Shown here: piece after piece, positions 8,262 to 16,229 of the stretch | Numbering within the stretch: position 1 is the first letter of the stretch | How the letters are laid out: each line of letters starts with the position of its first letter | Assembly (NCBI RefSeq): GCF_003116015.1 | Contig: NZ_LGQZ01000052.1 | Span: forward strand, 1-38,506 | DNA length: 38,506 nt | Direction of reading: 5' to 3' | DNA from: Azospirillum sp. TSO22-1 | GTDB lineage: Bacteria > Pseudomonadota > Alphaproteobacteria > Azospirillales > Azospirillaceae | Program-made: the position numbers and the translations under genes | The notes under the pieces: model-generated | Told to the model about the DNA's origin: nothing | Seen by the model: the letters and a program-made list of their open reading frames with translations, nothing else | Databases searched by the model: none

Positions 8262-10361
8262 TTATACCATGGCCGCCGCGTCGCACACCGGGTTTTCCGC
8301 CGCGGTCGCCACCCCGCGCCAGCGGATCACCAGCCCGGTGATGTCGTCGGACTGCGGCGCCCCGGCGACGAAGCGGTGCAGGTGGTCCAGCACGCCGTCC
8401 AGCCGCTCCGGCGCGCCCATGCCCGGGTCGAGCGCCGCCATGGTCGCCACCAGCCGCTCGTCGCCGAACATGCCGCCGTCGGCGTCGAACGCCTCGGTGA
8501 CGCCGTCGGTGAACAGCAGCACCGAATCACCCTCGGCCAGGGTGATCGCGCGCTCGCCGAAGGGCATGTCCGGCATGGCGGCCAGCGCGATGCCCGGCGT
8601 GTTCTCCAGCGCCGTCACCGTGCCCGCCCGATCGATGCGCAGCGGCGGGTTGTGGCCGCCGTTGGAGTAGGCCAGCACGCCGGTGCGCAGGTCCAGCTCG
8701 CCGTAGAAGACGGTGACGAACATCGACTGCTCGTTCTCGGCGGCCAGCAGGTTGTTGACGCGGCGCATGGTCTCGGCGGGGCCGACGCCGGACTCGGCGA
8801 TGGCGCGCAGCATGGTGCGGGTGATCAGCATGAAGAAGGCGGCGGGGATGCCCTTGCCCGACACGTCGGCGATGGTCACCGCCACGCGGTCCTCGCTGAT
8901 CGGGAAGAAGTCGTAGAAGTCGCCGCCCACTTCCTTGGCCGGCTGCATGCGCGCGGCGATGTCCAGCTGCGGCAGCTCGGGGAAAACCTGCGGCAGGATG
9001 GTCAGCTGCATGGTCCGCGCGATCTCCAGCTCCTGCTGGAGGGTGATGAGGCGGCGCTTGTCCTCCAGCGCCTCGCGCAGGTCGCGGACCAGCTGCACCA
9101 GCTGCACCTGCTGGGTGCCGACGCGGGTGGCGAGCCGGCTGAAGCCCAGGGCCAGCAGACCCAGCTCATCGTTCACCGCCTTCGACTGCGCGGTGCCGGG
9201 GTCGTGCGTCTCCAGCTCGATCTGCCGCAGGTCGTCGAGCAGGGCGGTGCGCGCCTCCTCCTCCAGCGTCGAGGCGAGCGCCTCCATCTGGCGGCGGATG
9301 AAGCGCTGCTGGCGGCGCAGGCGGCGGTCGCGCTGGCCGGCGGCGCGCTCGATGTCGCGCATGACGCCGCGGAACACCTCCACCGCGCGGGCGATGCGGC
9401 CGATCTCGTCGTTGCCGGCCGGCAGCTCGACATAGCCGGTGGAGCGCCCCTGCGACAGGTCGAGCAGCGCCTTCACCGCCACGTCCAGCGTCGCGAAGGA
9501 CGAGCGCAGGTAGGCCAGCAGCAGCGCCAGCGCGGTCAGCAGCACCAGCGCGATGGCGGCGGCGTAGCCGGCCGTCCACAGCGCCCGCTCCTCCGCCGCG
9601 CGGGTCACGTCGGCGGCAACCAGCACCGTCGCCACCCGCCCGCCCGCCAGATCGGCCACCGGCAGGCTGGCCAGCGCGTAGGCGTGCCCGGCGTCGGCGA
9701 AGTCGGTCACCGCGCGCGCCGCCGGCTGCACCAGGGGGCGCACCACGCTCCACAGCGGGTCGGTCTGCCCGCCGATGGGCGCGCCCTCGCGGTCCACCGC
9801 GAACACCCGCCCACCGGCGGTGCGCCGCAGCGCGTCGAGCGCCGAGGGCAGCCCGACACCGGCCACCGCGGCGCCGGACACGCCCGGCCCGGCGTAGACC
9901 GGTGCGCCCGACACCACCACCAGCCGGTCGCCGGCCAGCCGCACGCCGCCGGGCAGGCGCTGCCCGGCCAGCAGCGCGTCGAGCGGCGCGCGCCCGACCA
10001 GCGGCGCCGGCTCCGGTGCGAGGTCGGAGCTGTAGAGCAGTTCGCCGTTGCCGGCGAACAGGTTGAGGTCGGTCAGGCCGGGCGGCAGCGCCTCCAGCCG
10101 CCGGGCCAGCGCGCCGCGCCCGCCCGAGGCCAGCGCCTGTGCCACCTCCGGGTCGGCGGCGATGCGGCCGAGGCCCTGATCGGCCTGTGCCGCGGCGTCG
10201 GCCACGGCGAGCTGCCACGCGGTCTCCAGCCGGGCAAGTTCGAGATCGCGGGCGTGGCGGTCGGCGGCGTCCTCGCGCAGGCCGGCCATGCCGAGCAGCA
10301 GCGCGGCGACCGTGGCGACGGTGGCGACGACGAACAGGATGATGCGGGTCTGCAGCAGCAT
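8262..10361 (-). CDS. Membrane-bound HAMP-SpoIIE (PP2C-type) serine phosphatase
   Basis: The 699-residue sensor phosphatase has a membrane helix at ~5-27, a periplasmic sensor region at ~30-260, a second helix at ~262-285, a HAMP domain at ~286-340, a long helical coiled-coil linker (~345-450) and a C-terminal SpoIIE/PP2C domain (~460-685). Phosphatase motifs are VGGDFYDFF (488-496), ADVSGKGIPAAF (498-509), SNGGHNPPL, LLFTDGVTEAF (615-625) and SDDIT (671-675), which supply the metal-binding Asp residues. It should dephosphorylate the STAS antagonist encoded 29 bp downstream in response to a periplasmic or membrane signal. The start is ATG 10361 with GAGGGGG upstream. The same frame stays open to 11630 but that upstream part is a shadow of the next gene. 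Confidence 0.92.
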   Translation of the reverse strand: MLLQTRIILFVVATVATVAALLLGMAGLREDAADRHARDLELARLETAWQLAVADAAAQADQGLGRIAADPEVAQALASGGRGALARRLEALPPGLTDLNLFAGNGELLYSSDLAPEPAPLVGRAPLDALLAGQRLPGGVRLAGDRLVVVSGAPVYAGPGVSGAAVAGVGLPSALDALRRTAGGRVFAVDREGAPIGGQTDPLWSVVRPLVQPAARAVTDFADAGHAYALASLPVADLAGGRVATVLVAADVTRAAEERALWTAGYAAAIALVLLTALALLLAYLRSSFATLDVAVKALLDLSQGRSTGYVELPAGNDEIGRIARAVEVFRGVMRDIERAAGQRDRRLRRQQRFIRRQMEALASTLEEEARTALLDDLRQIELETHDPGTAQSKAVNDELGLLALGFSRLATRVGTQQVQLVQLVRDLREALEDKRRLITLQQELEIARTMQLTILPQVFPELPQLDIAARMQPAKEVGGDFYDFFPISEDRVAVTIADVSGKGIPAAFFMLITRTMLRAIAESGVGPAETMRRVNNLLAAENEQSMFVTVFYGELDLRTGVLAYSNGGHNPPLRIDRAGTVTALENTPGIALAAMPDMPFGERAITLAEGDSVLLFTDGVTEAFDADGGMFGDERLVATMAALDPGMGAPERLDGVLDHLHRFVAGAPQSDDITGLVIRWRGVATAAENPVCDAAAMV

Positions 10362-10372
10362 TGGGCGCCCCC

Positions 10373-11620
10373 TCACGGCTTCCGGACGAGGGGAAGCACG
10401 GCGGGCAGCGCCGCCGCCGCCAGCACCGCTGCCTCGACCGCACCACCGGAGCCGGGGCCGGTCGTGCCGCGCGCGGCGCTCCACAGCAGGGCGGCCACCA
10501 CACCGGTCAGGATCGGGCGCAGAATGGACGGTGCATCCTCCCCCGCCGCGCGGGCGTAGCGTACCGCCACCGCCAGCCCGACGGCGCCGGCCGCGCCCAC
10601 CATCGGCCCGGCGCCGAGCAGCGCGGCGGCGCCGAGCGCGACGGCGGCCAGCGCGGTGTCGATGCGGGTCCAGGACGACGGCACGAACCAGCCGACGGTG
10701 AAGCCGAACAGCACGGCCAGCCCGGTCGCGGCGTCGAGGCCACCCAGGCAGCCGCTCACCATCGCGGCGGACAGCAGCACGGCATAGGCACGGGCGTCGC
10801 CGGGGCGCGCGTCGGCGACGCGGCGGGGCGCCGTGGCGGTGCCGTCGCCCAGCCGCTCCAGCGCGCGGGCGCGGGTCTGCTCGACCTGGTCGGCAATGCT
10901 GGGATCGAAGACGGCGCCGCGCACCTCCTCGGCGTGGGCGGCGAAGCGGGCGCGGCGTTCGTGCAGGTGGAACACCGCGGCGTTGAAGGCGAGCAGCGCA
11001 CGCCCGATCTGGTCGCGCGGCCGGCGGCCGAGCAGCGTGCCGAAGTCGCCGGTCGCACCCGCGGCCAGCGCGCGTTCCAGCCGGTCGAGCGGTGCCCGCA
11101 CCGCCGCCTGCACCAGCGCCCCGGCCAGCTCCGCCACCAGCAGCAGCAGGGCCGCGGCGCCCAGCACGATGCCCGTCAGCTCCCCGACGATCTGCGCGCG
11201 CGCCGCGCCCGCGTCGACCGCCACGAGCAGGTGCCCGATGACGGCGGAACCAGCGTGCAGCGGCAAGCGAACGGCGCTCGGCCCCTCCGCCGTGCCGGGG
11301 CCGGCGGCGTGCAGGGTGCGGCCGTCGGCGGCGGTGACGGCGAGGCGGTGCAGGTCGGGGTTGCGCTCGGCGATGCCCAGGAGGTAGGCGGTCATCCCCT
11401 CGACGCGGTCGAGCGGGATGCCGTGGTCGAGCGCCCGGTGCAGGTCGCGCTGCACGGCGTGGCCGACCGCCGTCGCCTTGGCGAGCCGCGCCTCGGCCAG
11501 CTGCTCCTCGGCGGCGAGCGTGCCGAGCACGCCGACCCCGGCCATGGCGAGCAGCGCCGCGCCGACGGCGGCGGCGGCGATGCCCAGCGTGAAGCGGCGG
11601 GTGGGGACGATCGCGGTCAT
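10373..11620 (-). CDS. Sensor-HAMP protein with a C-terminal polytopic membrane module
   Basis: The 415-residue protein has a helix at ~10-35, a periplasmic segment with HGIPLDRVEGM (66-76) and a short VTAADGRTLHAAG strand region, a second helix at ~145-165 and a HAMP-like region (~168-222). A hydrophobic C-terminal half (~285-415) follows with about five further membrane segments. No kinase, phosphatase or methyl-accepting domain is present. The N-terminal half resembles that of the MFS fusion encoded at 14196-16229, which carries GYGIPLDRMPG at the same place. The C-terminal part is not a full transporter. Its ATG overlaps the preceding gene by 4 bp and the phosphatase gene starts 11 bp after its stop. 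It probably acts as a signalling partner in the membrane. Exact function unknown. Confidence 0.85.
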   Translation of the reverse strand: MTAIVPTRRFTLGIAAAAVGAALLAMAGVGVLGTLAAEEQLAEARLAKATAVGHAVQRDLHRALDHGIPLDRVEGMTAYLLGIAERNPDLHRLAVTAADGRTLHAAGPGTAEGPSAVRLPLHAGSAVIGHLLVAVDAGAARAQIVGELTGIVLGAAALLLLVAELAGALVQAAVRAPLDRLERALAAGATGDFGTLLGRRPRDQIGRALLAFNAAVFHLHERRARFAAHAEEVRGAVFDPSIADQVEQTRARALERLGDGTATAPRRVADARPGDARAYAVLLSAAMVSGCLGGLDAATGLAVLFGFTVGWFVPSSWTRIDTALAAVALGAAALLGAGPMVGAAGAVGLAVAVRYARAAGEDAPSILRPILTGVVAALLWSAARGTTGPGSGGAVEAAVLAAAALPAVLPLVRKP

Positions 11621-12378
11621 GCCATCTCATCCAGGCGGGAGACGTCCCGTTCCGCCTCGGCCAGCAGCGTGAGACGCGCGCGTACCGCGCCGGCGAAGGC
11701 GGGCAGCGGCGCGTCGGGCACGTCCCCCGAGGCGTAAGGATCGGCGTCCCGGGTCAGCGTTTCCAAGATCCCGGCGACCGCCTCGACCGAACGGCGCGGT
11801 CCGCGCAGCAGGCCCAGCCCGGCGATGCCGGCCAGCAGGATCACCGGCACCGCGAGCAGCAGGCCGCCGATGCCGAGCTTGAGGGCGAAGGTGCGCGTCG
11901 GCTCCGCCGCCACGTCGCCGGGCACGCGCAGCACGATCTGGCCGGCGGTGGTGTCGAAGCTGGTGGTCAGGCCGATGCCGTACAGCCACTCGCCGCCGCG
12001 CTCCGCCGCCCACACCGCGCCGGGCTCGGCGGCGGGCAGGCCGGCGAGGCGCTCGCCGACCTCCACGGGGCTGCTGGAGAACACCACCGCGCCCTCCTCG
12101 TCGAGCACGGCGACCGACAGCACGGCCGGCATGGCGCCCCGCGCTCCGTCGAGCAGCGGCTGCACCTGCGGCAGCTCGGCGAGCGCCAGACCGAGGTTCA
12201 GGCGGGTCTCCAGCGCCGTCTTGATCTCGCCCAGCACGAAGCCGGCGTGCGAGGCCACCGCCGCGTGCAGGCGGCGGTGCTGCCCCTGCGTCCACAGCGC
12301 CGTGGCCGCCAGCGTGGAGGCGAGCACCACCACCGCCAGGAAGGCCGCCAGACGCGCCGGGAATCCCATCGCCGCCAT
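11617..12378 (-). CDS. Two-helix membrane sensor-like protein with a short cytoplasmic tail
   Basis: The 253-residue product has helix 1 at ~7-27, a periplasmic domain with LNLGLALAELPQVQPLLD and the strand AVLDEEGAVVFSS, and helix 2 at ~175-200. A ~50-residue cytoplasmic tail with no known output domain follows. It resembles the first gene of the operon (16226-16960) in length and layout, so the two look like paralogues. I chose ATG 12378, preceded by GGAGG; the upstream extension of the frame overlaps the acetyltransferase gene and is unlikely. The stop overlaps the next start by 4 bp. A role as an accessory ligand-sensing subunit is inferred from context. Confidence 0.82.
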   Translation of the reverse strand: MAAMGFPARLAAFLAVVVLASTLAATALWTQGQHRRLHAAVASHAGFVLGEIKTALETRLNLGLALAELPQVQPLLDGARGAMPAVLSVAVLDEEGAVVFSSSPVEVGERLAGLPAAEPGAVWAAERGGEWLYGIGLTTSFDTTAGQIVLRVPGDVAAEPTRTFALKLGIGGLLLAVPVILLAGIAGLGLLRGPRRSVEAVAGILETLTRDADPYASGDVPDAPLPAFAGAVRARLTLLAEAERDVSRLDEMA

Positions 12379-12388
12379 ACCGCCTCCG

Positions 12389-13174
12389 TCACACCGCCGC
12401 AGCGCGGGCGCGGCCGAACAGCGCGAACCAGCGCCCACCCTGGTCCAGGCGGCACCACACCTGCTCGCCGCGGGCGAACAGGTCGCCGCGGCCGACGATC
12501 TCCTCCACCGGCACCAGCGAGGCGGTCGCGGGGTCGAACACCGGCTGCGCCAGCGCGTCGCGGTGCACCAGCAGGCGCAGCAGGCTGCCGCCCCCCTTGG
12601 CGCCGACATCGATCAGCCGCTTCGGGTAGACGCCGTGCACGGCGAGGTGGCCCCAGCTGCGGTGGTTGCGCGGGCTGACCGTGGTCAGGGAGTGGCGGCG
12701 GCCGATGCGGTCGGCGACGGCGATCCGCCAGTCGATCATCCGGTGGTGCAGGCCGCGCCCGCGCAGCGCCGGGTCGACCATGGCCGAGGACAGGTGCGCC
12801 ACCAGCGGCAATTCCGCCTCCGGCAGCGGCAGGTCGCGCCCGCGATTGTGGTCCCCCGGCCCCGGCAGGCCGAGCGCGCCGTAGGCCACCAGTTCGCTGC
12901 CCAGGAAGAGGCCGACGGTGACGCCCTTGGTGTTGAGGTGGTCGAGGACGAAATCGCCGACCTCGCCGGCCACGCGGTAGTGGTCGGGGTCGTCCAGCGT
13001 CTCGATCACCCGGCGGCGCAGTGCCCGCATGGCGTCGGCGTCGGCCGGGTCCAGCATGCGCGCGGCGAGGCCGGGCGGCAGGGTTCGCGCCAGCTCGGCG
13101 ACGAGGCCGCCGGCCGCATCCAGCGCTTCCGGCACGCCGCCGGCGGTGGGGCGGGACAGGGTGCCCAGGGTCAT
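12389..13174 (-). CDS. GNAT-family N-acetyltransferase
   Basis: The 261-residue soluble protein carries a GNAT core. LSSAMVDPALRGRGLHHRM (about 128-146) contains the acetyl-CoA-binding R-G-x-G loop after a beta-4-like strand, and LTTVSPRNHRSWGHLAVHGV is the following N/A-type region. The last ~70 residues form a small beta-rich extension that ends FALFGRARAAAV. The substrate cannot be told from sequence. Its start overlaps the stop of the binding-protein gene by 4 bp and the next gene begins 10 bp after it, so it is an integral operon member. It could modify an operon protein or a small metabolite; neither is shown. Confidence 0.85.
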   Translation of the reverse strand: MTLGTLSRPTAGGVPEALDAAGGLVAELARTLPPGLAARMLDPADADAMRALRRRVIETLDDPDHYRVAGEVGDFVLDHLNTKGVTVGLFLGSELVAYGALGLPGPGDHNRGRDLPLPEAELPLVAHLSSAMVDPALRGRGLHHRMIDWRIAVADRIGRRHSLTTVSPRNHRSWGHLAVHGVYPKRLIDVGAKGGGSLLRLLVHRDALAQPVFDPATASLVPVEEIVGRGDLFARGEQVWCRLDQGGRWFALFGRARAAAV

Positions 13175-14196
13175 GAACCGACAACCTCCGCGAGATTGAG
13201 CAGGCCGATGGGCGGATAGAACTCCAGCTCGCGGGCGACCGGCATGTTGATGAGGACCGAGAAGCGTTTCAGCGTCTCCACCGGGATCACCGCGGGGGAG
13301 GTGCCGTCCATCAGGATCTGCGCCGCCTTGAAGGCGGTGAAGCGGCCGATGCCGTAGCTGCTGCTGGCCAGCGCCAGCAGCGCCTTGTCGGAGCGCACGA
13401 TCAGCTCGGTCGCCGAGAAGGTCGGCAGGCGGTGGCGCAGTGCCTCGGCAGCGACGATCGAGCGGTTGTGGAAGGCGATCAGCGTGTCGGGGCCGATGTA
13501 CAGCATCTCCGCCCCGCGCCTGGCCAGCCGGGCGATCATCGCCGGCAGCTCGCCGGCCAGCGGCTCGCCGGAGGCGCCGAGCGGCACCGGCTCCTCCAGC
13601 AGTTCGATGCCGCGCGGCGGCGCCTCGGCGCGCAGGCCCTCCAGGGTGAGGATGGAGTTGCGCTCCTGCGGGTTGTAGGCGACGCCCAGGCGGCGGATCG
13701 GCCGATAGGCGAGGATGGTGCTGAGCTGCACCGGGATCGGCGCGATGTGCACGGTGCCGGTGACGTTGCGGCCGGGCTTGGCGAGGTCCGGCACGATGCG
13801 CGCGTCCACCGGGGCGGCGACGAAGGTGAACACCACCGGGATATCGGTGACGTAGCGCGCCGGGTCGGGCGCGTCGTAGGGGCCGACGATGGCGCGGGTC
13901 TGCGGCGTGCCCCAGCTATAGATCAGGTCGGGGCGGGTGGCGCGGATCTCCTGCACGATGGCCGGCAGCTTGGCCGGGTCGCCGCCGGTGTCACGGATCG
14001 TGTACTCCACCTTCAGTCCGCGCCGGGCCAGGTAGTCCTTGAAGCCGGCCTCGTTGTCGCTCTCGCCGCGGCCCAGCACCATGGTGATGCGGAAGGTCTT
14101 GTTCGGCGCCGCGCGCGCCGGCAGGGCGCAGGCGAGCGGCGAGGCCGCGGCCCCAATGGCAGACAGCTTGAGGAGGGTTCGCCGGTCGATGCGCAT
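13171..14196 (-). CDS. Tat-exported ABC-type substrate-binding protein (ABC_sub_bind family), no transporter partners
   Basis: The 341-residue protein opens with MRIDRRTLLKLSAIGAAA, a twin-arginine signal (RRTLLK, residues 5-10) with a cleavage site near PARAA. The mature part has the two-lobed binding-protein fold of the PF04392 type: RITMVLGRGESDNEAGFKD, DLIYSWGTPQTRAI and IPVVFTFVAAPVDARIV. The start is ATG 14196 with a perfect GGAGG. No ABC permease or ATPase gene is adjacent; instead it sits between an MFS-sensor fusion and a GNAT gene. Members of this family are often found beside sensor proteins, so it probably presents a ligand to the membrane sensors of this operon. The ligand is unknown. 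Confidence 0.88.
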   Translation of the reverse strand: MRIDRRTLLKLSAIGAAASPLACALPARAAPNKTFRITMVLGRGESDNEAGFKDYLARRGLKVEYTIRDTGGDPAKLPAIVQEIRATRPDLIYSWGTPQTRAIVGPYDAPDPARYVTDIPVVFTFVAAPVDARIVPDLAKPGRNVTGTVHIAPIPVQLSTILAYRPIRRLGVAYNPQERNSILTLEGLRAEAPPRGIELLEEPVPLGASGEPLAGELPAMIARLARRGAEMLYIGPDTLIAFHNRSIVAAEALRHRLPTFSATELIVRSDKALLALASSSYGIGRFTAFKAAQILMDGTSPAVIPVETLKRFSVLINMPVARELEFYPPIGLLNLAEVVGS

Positions 14197-16229
14197 CAGG
14201 CCTCCTGCGTGCGGGAAAGGGGGGCGGCGGGGTGCCTGTGCGCGGATGCCGCGCGGTCGGCCAGCCAGAACAGCACGGCGCTGACGCCGCAGAGAAGGCC
14301 GACCGCCAGCATCGCCTCGCGGTACGACCAGACGATGGCGGCCCACAACGCAACGACCGGGCCGAGCGCGGCGCCCAGCCGCTCGATCAGCCGGTACCAG
14401 CCGATGGCCGCAGTCTCCGGCAGGCCGCCGTCGCGGGCGATCTGCGAGACCAGGGTGAGCTGCGGCGCGCCGACCAGCGCCTGGAACAGGCCGAACAGCC
14501 CGATGCCCAGGGGAGCGGCCCACCAGGCACCGCTCAACAGCAGCGGCAGGCAGCTGACCAGCGTGCCGACGCCGCCCAGGGCGATGAAGCCGCGCCGCGC
14601 CTGCCAGCGGTCGGACAGGCTGGCGGCCAGCGGCGAGACCAGCACGAAGGCGACGAAGTACATCATCTGCACCCGCCCGACCTCGGTCTTGGACGCGCCG
14701 TCGGACGTGAGCAGCAGCGGCACGAGGCAGAACAGGAAGGCCGTGGCGGCGATCTTGGTCGGCACCGCGCTGAACAGCATCAGCGAGGCGAAGCGCGGCG
14801 TGCGCAGCAGCGGCCAGCCGGCCGACAGCGGCGCGCGGTTGCCCGCCGTCGCCGGCACCCCGGCGCGCTTCAGCAACGCCGTCACCGTCAACCCGGAGCC
14901 GAGCGCCAGCGCCGAGCCGACCAGGAACGTCGCCTCGATTCCCACCTGATCGGCGATGATGCCGCCGGTGACCGGCCCGCACACGCCGGCCGCCAGCAGC
15001 GCGCCGATGTACATCGCCATGCCGCCGGCGCGGTTCTTCAGCGTGGTGTGGTCGACCACGATGCCCTGCGCGGTGATCAGCACCAGCCCGTAGCCGAGCG
15101 CGGTCAGGCAGCGCCACAGCAGCAGCTCGCCCAGCGAGCCCGCCGTGGCGGTCAGCGCCAGGGAGACGGAGCCGAGCAGCGCGCCGGCCAGGAAGGCGCG
15201 CCCGCGCCCCCAGCGTTCCGACATCCGGGCGCCGCCCGGCTGCGACATCGCCCAGATCAGCATGAACAGCGTGATCGGCAGCCCGACCACGAGGTCCGGC
15301 GTCAGCCACGGCACGGCCGGCGCGAAGGACTTGGAATAGGCCGGCAGGAAGGGCCGCGACAGCTCCTCCGACAGGCAGAACAGGAACACCGGCAGCCGCA
15401 GGTAGACGAGGTTGAACGGCCGCATCGGCGACGCCCCAGGCTCGCGGAAGCGGAAGCGCGCCAGCAGGGCCTGTGCGCGCTCGCGGCGCGGGTCGGCGGG
15501 ATCGAGCGCGCCCAGGCGGGCGGTCAGGGCGGCGTGGCGCTCGTTCAAGGCGTCGAGGGTGCGGCGGAAGGCGCCGGTGGTCTCCGCCACCTCCGGCGTG
15601 CCGCCCTCGGGCGGGGCGGCGCGCAGGTCGCCCTCGGCGGCGCGCTCCACCAACGCGCGCAGCGCCAACACCCGGCCCATGGCGAGGTGCACCACCAGCA
15701 GCAGGATCTCGAAGATCAGCAGCACCGCCACCAGCACCACCGACAGCACGTCGAGCATCAGCCCGGTCGACGCCTTGGCGAGATACGCAGCATCGACGCC
15801 GACGTGCAGCCAGCCGGTCCTGAGCGGCAACGCCATGTCGACGAAGCCGGCGGCGAGCCGCCCCTCGACGCGGTCGGCCGCCACCCCGGAGACGCGCGCC
15901 GCGACCGGCCGGCCGGAGGAGGCGAGCACCCGCCCCTGCGGGTCGCTGGCGGCGAGGTAGGCGATGTCGGCGTGGCGCTGCTCCTCCTCCTGGAACAGCC
16001 GATCCAGCCCGGGCATGCGGTCGAGCGGGATGCCGTAGCCGAGCCCCCGGTCGATCTGCGCCGCCAGCTGGGTTCCGACCATGTCGGCCTTGCGCGCCAG
16101 CTCCGGCTGGAACACCGCGTCGAAACGGCTCAGCGTCAGCCAGGAGGCGCCGCCCGCCGCCAGCAGCAGCACCGCCACGGTGACCACGGTCAGCCGCAGC
16201 ACCAGGGCGCGGATCGGGTCGCCGGTCAT
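14196..16229 (-). CDS. Sensor-HAMP domain fused to an MFS transporter
   Basis: The 677-residue protein has two parts. Residues 1-235 form a signal-transducer module: helix ~13-34, periplasmic segment with RGLGYGIPLDRMPGLDRLF (61-79) and SDPQGRVLASSG, helix ~155-180 and a HAMP-like region ~181-232. From about residue 272 to 660 there is a complete major-facilitator transporter of about twelve helices, with a motif-A-like loop ARMSERWGRGRAF and the stretch SPLAASLSDRWQARRGF at the start of the second half. The frame is open throughout, so this is a real fusion and not a frameshift artefact. The start overlaps the upstream stop by 4 bp and the stop overlaps the binding-protein start. It may be a transporter gated by a sensor, or a transporter-derived sensor. 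The substrate is unknown. Confidence 0.88.
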   Translation of the reverse strand: MTGDPIRALVLRLTVVTVAVLLLAAGGASWLTLSRFDAVFQPELARKADMVGTQLAAQIDRGLGYGIPLDRMPGLDRLFQEEEQRHADIAYLAASDPQGRVLASSGRPVAARVSGVAADRVEGRLAAGFVDMALPLRTGWLHVGVDAAYLAKASTGLMLDVLSVVLVAVLLIFEILLLVVHLAMGRVLALRALVERAAEGDLRAAPPEGGTPEVAETTGAFRRTLDALNERHAALTARLGALDPADPRRERAQALLARFRFREPGASPMRPFNLVYLRLPVFLFCLSEELSRPFLPAYSKSFAPAVPWLTPDLVVGLPITLFMLIWAMSQPGGARMSERWGRGRAFLAGALLGSVSLALTATAGSLGELLLWRCLTALGYGLVLITAQGIVVDHTTLKNRAGGMAMYIGALLAAGVCGPVTGGIIADQVGIEATFLVGSALALGSGLTVTALLKRAGVPATAGNRAPLSAGWPLLRTPRFASLMLFSAVPTKIAATAFLFCLVPLLLTSDGASKTEVGRVQMMYFVAFVLVSPLAASLSDRWQARRGFIALGGVGTLVSCLPLLLSGAWWAAPLGIGLFGLFQALVGAPQLTLVSQIARDGGLPETAAIGWYRLIERLGAALGPVVALWAAIVWSYREAMLAVGLLCGVSAVLFWLADRAASAHRHPAAPLSRTQEA

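Noticed and set aside
8262..11630. A 1,122-codon frame suggesting a giant phosphatase
   Set aside because: Only the part from ATG 10361 encodes the phosphatase. The upstream part is low-complexity Arg/Ala-rich sequence that shadows the sensor-HAMP gene in another frame.
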